NCBI GenBank assembly: GCA_028023455.1
Contig: JAQFVV010012394.1
Span: 31,776,885-31,840,884, forward strand
Direction: 5' to 3'
Source: Epiperipatus broadwayi
Taxonomy: Eukaryota; Onychophora; Udeonychophora; Euonychophora; Peripatidae
Length of the DNA: 64,000 nt
Positions 57,360 to 64,000 of this stretch are shown here, one piece after another (position 1 is the first letter of the stretch; each line of letters starts with the position of its first letter). Under the pieces are notes generated by a model that saw nothing but the letters and a program-made list of their open reading frames with translations, was not told the DNA's origin and ran no database searches. Position numbers and translations under genes: made by a program.

Positions 57360-57475
57360 CGTCAAGCGTTGATGGTCGAGTGGTCAACACAGCCGCCTTA
57401 CAAGCAGTTGTCTCGGGTTTGTGCGCTCGCTTCCCGGCCGATGCTTTGACACATAAAATAATAATAATAATAATC
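57360..57475 (+). mobile_element. SINE S3, tRNA-derived, GC-rich head
   Basis: 'gcgttgatggtcgagtggtc' (57367 on) is a very good A-box context, like Ser or Leu tRNA D-arms, and 'tctcgggtttgtgcgctcgc' holds a B-box-like region. The 5' 'gcgttga' can pair with 'ccgatgc' near 57440, like an acceptor stem. The T-loop is too long for a working tRNA. The element ends in 'aaaataataataataataat', a simple tail. The head is far more GC-rich than its surroundings, which suggests a recent insertion. Confidence 0.7.
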
Positions 57476-57550
57476 ATTAATTATTTATCTGAAGTTGACA
57501 GTGTCAAAGTTGTGAGTGCAAAAAGTTAACACTTTTGAATCAAATTATAA
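57476..57550 (+). repeat. Family B fragment
   Basis: 'gtcaaagttgtgagtgcaaa' preceded by 'ttatttatctgaagt' matches the start of B as seen in the third array unit. The S3 SINE separates it from the array, so it is probably part of a unit split by the insertion. Confidence 0.6.
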
Positions 57551-58129
57551 TATATATTATAACCACACGTACGCACACATACCAAATGGTTTTCTACCTT
57601 TATGATGATAAATTGCTTAAGCGCAAAGTTTTACTTTCACATATCTGTTAAACTTTTTCTGAGGAAGCTTTTGATATATTTAATAAAAGTAGCGCGTACA
57701 TTTATACTTGTATTAAATATTTCACTCAAAGCTCAGTTAGTTGATTAAGTATGTAATAAATAATATTAAGCAGCGGTCTCTATCTAGGGAAGAGAAACAC
57801 TCTAGGGATTCTCCAACAAACTTTCTCCATCTCCAATATTTTTGCAAGTAAATTGATATTTTCAGTTAATCGCAATCTATCAAATTAAAATAAATTACAT
57901 TAATTTAAGAGTTAAAATCCCAAGTTTATAATTTAAATTTTATAAATGTGCGCGCATGTATATAAATATTATTATATCTGTGCACTTATATCATTGTATC
58001 TTCAATTTAATTTTTTTTTTTGCAAATAATATGAAAATTTGATTCTTTACATTACGCGTAATTTTAAAAAATGTTTCTGCATTGTGTGCGCGCGCGAATA
58101 TTGCTATATTTATAATATCATTAATAGTA
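57551..58129. other. AT-rich stretch without recognised features
   Basis: A short 'gtgtgcgcgcgcga' run lies at 58084-58097. Nothing else was recognised. Confidence 0.5.
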
Positions 58130-59235
58130 TTCTGTCCAATAGACAGGTCCAGAGAGTAGTCACATCAATTTATCCATTCTTCCATTCCATTCTCTTCTTT
58201 GACCATTTCTTCAATTCCACATAAGTCTTCCCATCTCTTATATCACCCAATAATGTCAATCTCTTCGTCCTTTCTTTTTATTTCTACTTACCATTCCCCC
58301 GAAAACATCTTTCATTAAACTATAATCTCTTCTCAATATATGTCCATCCAGTTTCTCTTTCTCTCTCTGATATTCTCAATCAATCTTCTTTCCTCATTTA
58401 CTCTTTTCAAAACTTCTTCATTTGTTATTTTACTCATCCAACTGATTTTTTCCATTTTTCTCCATGTCCACATCTCAAAAGCTTCCAATTGTTTCTTAAT
58501 TCTATTACTTAATGTCCATGTCTCACAACCATACATTAATACACTCCACCTAACATTTAATTAATCTCTTCCTTAATTCTCTTTCCAAAGGTCCACAAAA
58601 TATCTTCATTCTCTTTACAAATGTCTCCTTTGCCAATGCTATTCTTTCAACTTCATCCTCATTCAATCAACTACCCAAATATCTAAATCCCTTCACCTGT
58701 TGAACCATGTCATCATGGATTCCAATTCGCAGTTTTTTTGCATCTCTCCCTATCCATAAGCACTTAGTCTTTTCAATATTAATCTTCATTCTATATGCCA
58801 TACATCATTCTTTCAATTTATTCAACATATTCTGAAGACCCTTTTCCTCTTCAGCAATAAGAGCCATATCATCTGCAAATCTTATACACTTTATTACTCT
58901 CCCTCCAACATTTGCTTCTCCACAGTCCCAATAATTATTTAGCATATCTTCTAAATAAATATTAAACAAAACAGGTGATATACTACACCCTTGCCTAACT
59001 CCACTCTCTACATTCACTTCATCAGTCACATTACTCTTATTCTTTGACCATTATACATAGTCCAAATCAAATCATCTTTCTTTCCAAAATACTCCTTTAT
59101 CTCTTAAGATGGACATCAGTTTATTCTAGACTACTCTATCAAATTCCTTTTCTAAATCCACAAATTATGTACCAATTCCTTTATCTCTTTCAATATAATA
59201 GTCCTCACATATTGTTTATATATATATAGTATTTA
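58130..59235 (-). pseudogene. LINE reverse transcriptase and C-terminus, moderately preserved
   Basis: Reading on the minus strand from about 59165: a FVDLEKEFDRVV block with the first catalytic Asp, a KLMSIL block, then (after frameshifts near 59050) GVRQGCSISPVLFNIYLEDM. This is followed by CIRFADDMALIAEEEKGLQN (in frame 59029-58805) with both active-site aspartates intact. Continuing, a DAKKLRIGI-like region lies near 58740. The frame 58536-58333 then has MYGCETWTLSNRIKKQLEAF, EMWTWRKMEKISW and an ITNEEVLKRVNEERRLIENI block. This is the classic order RT palm, LYG-x-ETW, C-terminal helix region. The 5' end is truncated near a TA repeat at 59215-59228. The codon structure is better kept than in the other LINEs here, but several frameshifts rule out function. 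Confidence 0.85.
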
Positions 59236-59654
59236 CTTTTACTGTATGGCTTGTTGTATTATATAACTGGTTCATTTCAATAATATTAAAATTCAGGTTT
59301 TTGCATTAAGTGCTACTAAGTATATGCGACTATTGCTATATACTAAAAACGTAGCAATAATCCTCATATATATATAGTTTATACTTTTGCTATATGGCTT
59401 GTTTTATTATACAACTGCTTCATTTTCTTTTTTGACCTAGATTTACTTATATTTATTCCTTTTATGATTCATTTTTTGTTAATCGCATGATATTTTACAC
59501 TCTTTTTTTTGCGTCAATATATTTTAAAAATAAATATATATCTTTAAAGCTACTTCACAGCTCTCTAATGGATTTCCCATTGTGTGTCTAAAAATTTATG
59601 ATAATGACATTTGATTTATAATTGTCATCTAATATTAATTATTAAATAATATCT
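59236..59654. other. AT-rich stretch with a short direct repeat
   Basis: 'atatatatatagtatttact' with 'tatggcttgttgtattatat' (59216-59265) recurs as 'atatatagtttatactttt' with 'tatggcttgttttattatac' (59370-59412), a direct repeat about 150 bases apart. Confidence 0.55.
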
Positions 59655-59880
59655 TTAGAAAATTTCAAAGTTTATTTAAAATGTTAAATACATTCATTAT
59701 ATTAATAATAACACTCAGGTTAGTTTATAACACATATTAAATGATATTCTTCTCTCTTCTTCAGGAATTGATGGTCTGGCTTATCACTTAAGAATCAAAT
59801 TTGTGACTTTGAGGTTCATGAATACTGAATTTAAAGCAAGGCTCTAACCAGCTAGATCATTCTCTCACAGTCAGTAGAAA
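59655..59880 (-). mobile_element. SINE S1, tRNA-derived, copy 2
   Basis: On the minus strand the head reads 'gatctagctggttagagcct', an excellent A-box, and 'cacaaatttgattcttaag', a B-box one or two changes from consensus. The body has 'gccagaccatcaattcctga'. The 3' part aligns with 19112-19210. The A-box matches tRNA genes more closely than in copy 1. Confidence 0.75.
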
Positions 59881-60915
59881 TTCTATATAATTATTTATAC
59901 AGATTATTTATCCATTTTTTAAGGGAAAGGTTAATGAATGATTTCCAGACATTATATTATCATTTTAGGTTAACTCATAGAATTATCTAATAATGATTAT
60001 ATGTTCAATTGGGAAAAGACAAGAATATTGGATAGAGTAAAAAATACAATGAAGAAAGTTTTAAAAAATCTGTTCACATGGCAATGTCAAATAACTACAT
60101 ACTTTAACCTAATATGATAATTCATAACATCTGGAAGCTTACTCATTAACCTTAGTCTTAACATAAAATGGAAAAATCAGTAGGATATTCATGACTATGA
60201 AACTTCTATTAATTGTTGCCTTTAACAGAATAGTCTACTTGCTTAGAGGAACTGCTTAAAAATCACCATTCATGAATCAAAAAGTCACATAGTTGATTTC
60301 AAAATTTCTACTAACTGTTGTCTTTGTTAGAAAATTCTACTTGCTTGGAGATCCAATTCATACATGCTAATATTATCATTGGTAAGGTCAACAGCATATG
60401 AGAAAGAGGAAAATAACACCCCTCAAAATGTTATGTTGCATAATGTGGGCTATTATTAAGAGTAGAATGTATTTGAAAACTTTTAAACAAAATTTGTACT
60501 TTTCTAAAGACATTTAATAGCTAATTGCATATAATGGATATAGTCTACCTAATAACATGAATGGATTTCCTAATAAATTTCTTTTCACCTTATTATTTAA
60601 AGATTTTTGTGACATTTTTTGCTTTCTTTTATTCAAATCCTTTTTTTTTTTATTAATTGAAATCTATGCTCAATGTCTTGAATCATAAACTATATTTTCA
60701 GATGTTATCATCAGCACTTCAATCACATTTTCTCTCACAATTCTTTATCTCTTCAGAAATACTACTAAAGTTTGCTTTTATTTGATCATAATTGTTTTCA
60801 TCCATTTGGAGGGGGTCTTATAATGCTAAAATGGCATTCTTACATTTTTGCATTGTAACATATACTTTTTTTATCTTATCAAAAAAAATAAAATAGTACA
60901 CTAAGTTTAAGAAAT
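59881..60915. other. AT-rich stretch with a 103-base direct repeat
   Basis: 'cttctattaattgttgcctt' to 'ctacttgcttagaggaac' (60202-60250) recurs as 'tttctactaactgttgtctt' to 'ctacttgcttggagatcc' (60305-60353). The remainder has no recognised feature. Confidence 0.55.
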
Positions 60916-62692
60916 CATCACATGATCACCATTTCTTATCCTTTGCTCATAACTATTATTAAACAGGCAAAACTCTCTATACAGTAGTGCCACTCAGTGC
61001 AAACCAGAGTAATCAATGGATGCCAGAAGGCTTGTGCATAAAATCCCCATCTAGTGCCTTCTCATCCAATATTCCCAGACTAGTTTCTAGCCTGTGACTT
61101 TTATTAGTGAGAAGCCTTGGATCTGAGAACACTGCACCTAGATCTTAGGATCTAATGCAACCCTACAGCAGTCACCTTTTATCTCTACTTAACTATGAGA
61201 ATAAAATTGAAAACACAAAAATATTTTCAATCCAAGCTCATTAGCTTAGTCATATATGTTTGAACTCAGTTCAATACCCATACATTTTGGTGTTTTGGGT
61301 TATTTTTGGTTCTTTAATAACCATAGCCACCACTATCCTATTAGGAAAAATTGGTATTAAACCACTAAACATCACATGATCACCATTTCTTATGCTTGTT
61401 CATAACTGTTATTAAAACAGGCAAAACTCTCCATACAGTAGTGCCACTCCAAGGCTCCTCACTGACAAAAGCCACAACCTAGAAACTATTCTGGGGATAT
61501 TGGATGAGTAGGCAGTAGATAAAGATTTTATGCACAAGCCTTCTGGAATCCATTGATTACTCTGGCTTGCACTGAGTGGCATTGCTGTGTTAAGAGTTTT
61601 GCCTGTTTTAAGATTAAGAAATATTTTAATTCAAATCCTTAAATAGTTTAGTTATATTAAGCTAATAAAAGTGTATGTTTATTATTATTTAAAACAGGAA
61701 AAACTCACTTTACGCATTGCCACACACAGCAAGCTTGAGTAAATCAATGGATTCCAGAAGGCTTGTGCATAAAATCCCCATCTAGTGCCTACTCATCCAA
61801 TATCCCCAGACTAGTTTCTGGCTAGTGGCCTTCGTCAGTGAGGAGCCTTGGATCTGAGAGCACCACCTAGATCTTAGGATCTAATGCAACCCTCCAGCAG
61901 CCACCTTTTACCTCTACTTAACTACAAAACCATGAGTCTTAAACTGAAAACACCTTAATGTTTTCAATTCAAGCCCATTAGCTTATATAGTCATATGAAG
62001 GGTTGCATTAGATCCTAAGATCTAGACGGTGCTCTCAGATGCTAGGCTCCTCACTGATGAAGGCCACAAAACAGAAACTAGTCTGGGGATATTGGATGAG
62101 TAGGCACTAGATGGGGATTTTCTGCACAAGCCTTCTGGCATCCATTCATTACTCAAGCTTGCTGTGTGTGGCAATACATATAGTGAGTTTTGCCTGTTTT
62201 ACCAATAGTTATACACAAGCATAAGAAGTGGTGATCATGTGATGTTTATTGGCTTAAAACCAATCCTGCCTAATAGGATAGTGGTGGCTATGGTTATTAA
62301 AAAACCAAAGACACCAAAATGTAGGGGGGCTGAACTGAGTTCACACCCATATGACTATATAAGCTAATAGGCTTGGATTGAAAACAGTAAGGTGTTTTCA
62401 GTTTAAGAATCATGGTTTTGTAGTTAAGTGGAGATAAAAGGGGGCTGCTGGAGGGTTGTATTAGATCCTAAGATCTAGGTGCAATGCTCTCAGATCCAAG
62501 GCTCCTTACTGACGAAGGCCACAATCTAGAAACTAGTCTGGGGATATTGGATGAGTAGGCACTAGATGGAGATTTTATGCACAAGCCTTCTGGCATACTC
62601 TAGCTTGCTGTGTGTGGCAATACATATAGTGAGTTTTGCCTGTTTTAACAACAGTTATACACAAGTATAAGTAGTGGTGATCATGTGATGTT
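60916..62692. repeat. Family A array with two strand switches
   Basis: Forward monomers start with CATCACATGATCACC at 60916 and 61370, a period of 454 bases. At 61449/61450 the orientation flips and a reverse part runs to about 61610. After a spacer, a forward part restarts at 61691 ('aaaacagg') and flips again at about 61997. Reverse sequence then continues to 62690, with GGTGATCATGTGATG ends at 62244 and 62690 (446 bases apart). All parts share the blocks 'tgcataaaatccccatctag', 'gagcactgcacctagatctt' and 'ctccagcagccacc'. There is no coding content. Copies here are the best preserved of the family, so this cluster may be the youngest. Confidence 0.9.
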
Positions 62693-64000
62693 TATTATTA
62701 TTTACAAGCATAAAATATTTTATTTTAATTGGATTAATTAGTATTTTCATTGCTAAAATTTTTGTTCTAATTAGATAAGAGAAAGAAATTTATGTTACTA
62801 GAATCATATAAATTCCAATGCTAATCTGTAAATTGAAGCATGTCAAGAATAAAATAATGTGTAGGTTCATTGCTTTTTTATATATATAGCAAAACTTTGG
62901 AATCAATAGGAGTAATTATAGAGAGGGGGATGAAGTGGATTTAGTGGTAACAATTTAATAAAAAAAGAGAAAAGGAGTCAGTTTTGTTTTAACAGTGTCT
63001 TGGAAGAAGAAAAACTGGAGGACATTTTTTGTTTAAATATTAGATGATAATTTCAGCTGTAAGATTTGACTGGAGATAAGCTGTCATGGCAAATATACAC
63101 AGTGGTAATTTTTGGTAAAGATTGTTCATTAATTTGATCTGTGATCATTTTGAAAAATTGATATAATGGAAAATAAAATTATAGCATGCTAAATTTAACT
63201 TATTACCACATAAAGTCTGGTGCTATGTGGAGTGGTATGGTCAAACCATTGGAAATAATGCCCTACAAAAGATTTTAAAAATGAAATAAGATATGAAAAG
63301 CTATCTTAACCTTTCCTTGTTCAAAATACCTATTAGCCAAATGAATAAAGTTCTAAACTTTTGGTTGGTCAATTATAGAATCAGCAGTAAAAATATATGT
63401 GCCTTTTAATATTATATTTGTTTTAGTTTAGTTTCTAAAAAGCAAATTAATAATTTGTCATATGATTAAAGTAAATGAAAGTTTTTTCAAAAATAAATTT
63501 CTACTTATAATTGATAAAAATAATCTGTAGCAGAAAACATAAAACACTTATTGTAACCTATTACAAAATGCAGCCTACATTATTGATTCCTTTTTCAATT
63601 TACTTTCCTGTAAAAGTAAAATTTTTTACTAAAATCTGAACTATTCTTCTAAAATAATTATATTTTCATACATATTTTATGAAAATAATAGATATGTAAA
63701 AAATACTCCAAAACATACATTTTTATTTTGAAAATCACTGTCAAAATTGTTGACAAGTGCCCCCTTTTGTTGAAAATGAGAAATAATCAATCAGTGCCTT
63801 GGAAATCCCACCTCTCATTGTTATAGCTTTAAATTTAAATATTATTGATTTTTTACTTGTAAAATAATTCTAGTGATGGCAGCATTAAGTACATTTTTCT
63901 CTTTAAAATACCATATATTTTTTACAATAACAAAAAAAAATAGCAGTTTTAGAGTGAATTAAAGCTGCCAATGAAAATTTTTGTTGAGTTCTGATGTATG
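62693..64000. other. AT-rich stretch without recognised features
   Basis: Nothing coding or repeated was recognised to the window end. Confidence 0.55.

Noticed and set aside
57360-57450. Functional tRNA gene
   Set aside because: The T-arm loop is far too long and the stem has mismatches; a simple-repeat tail follows, as in a SINE.
60916-62692. CRISPR-like array
   Set aside because: Repeat units are about 450 bases, inverted in places and without short unique spacers; the genome is clearly animal.

Overview
The window looks like intergenic or intronic DNA from a large, strongly AT-rich animal genome. I found no intact host gene: no long open frame, no convincing multi-exon pattern, no rRNA and no functional tRNA. 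Every protein-like signal I can read belongs to a decayed transposable element: RTE-like and other non-LTR retrotransposons, a metavirid (Gypsy-type) LTR element, and possibly a Penelope-like reverse transcriptase. These elements, several tRNA-derived SINE families and a high load of short repeats point to a bilaterian invertebrate. I cannot fix the phylum from sequence alone.

Layout. 1-6770: an edge copy of repeat family A, an antisense RTE-like LINE (2813-3900) and a small palindrome (5145-5329). 6771-11921: the dominant structure, a 5.15 kb near-perfect palindrome with two arms of about 2.33 kb around a 488-base unique centre. 11922-18500: low-information AT-rich DNA with a palindromic MITE-like element (14426-14846) and dispersed repeat E. 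18500-25780: a possible Penelope-like fragment, SINEs, family B repeats, LINE 3' ends, and a run of about 130 bases of (ATT)n that is the tail of a LINE. 26160-27480: an antisense LTR element fossil with integrase placed before gag. 28060-34275: three LINE remnants, a tandem array of family C and a family B copy. 34276-47640: mostly plain AT-rich DNA with palindromic elements (36073-36613, 44119-44370), a near-perfect 67-base hairpin (46873-46939), and family A and B copies. 47640-59880: LINE 3' ends, SINEs, a tandem pair of family C, a tandem array of family B (56195-57235) and an antisense LINE with readable RT motifs (58130-59235). 60916-62692: a nested array of about 450-base family A monomers that switches strand twice.

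How parts relate. Nothing here is an operon or pathway; the history is one of insertion and decay. Families A, B and C recur both as single copies and as tandem or inverted clusters. The most informative observation is inside the palindrome. Over a 456-base segment that I aligned by eye, the arms differ at 13 sites with no indels. All 13 are transitions, and 11 fit decay of CpG dinucleotides. This argues for a real, methylated, moderately old inverted duplication and not an assembly fold-back. The same segment holds a decayed frame of unknown identity in both arms.

All coordinates of repeats are by eye and may be off by some tens of bases. Family names A, B, B', C, E, S1, S2 and S3 are local labels.
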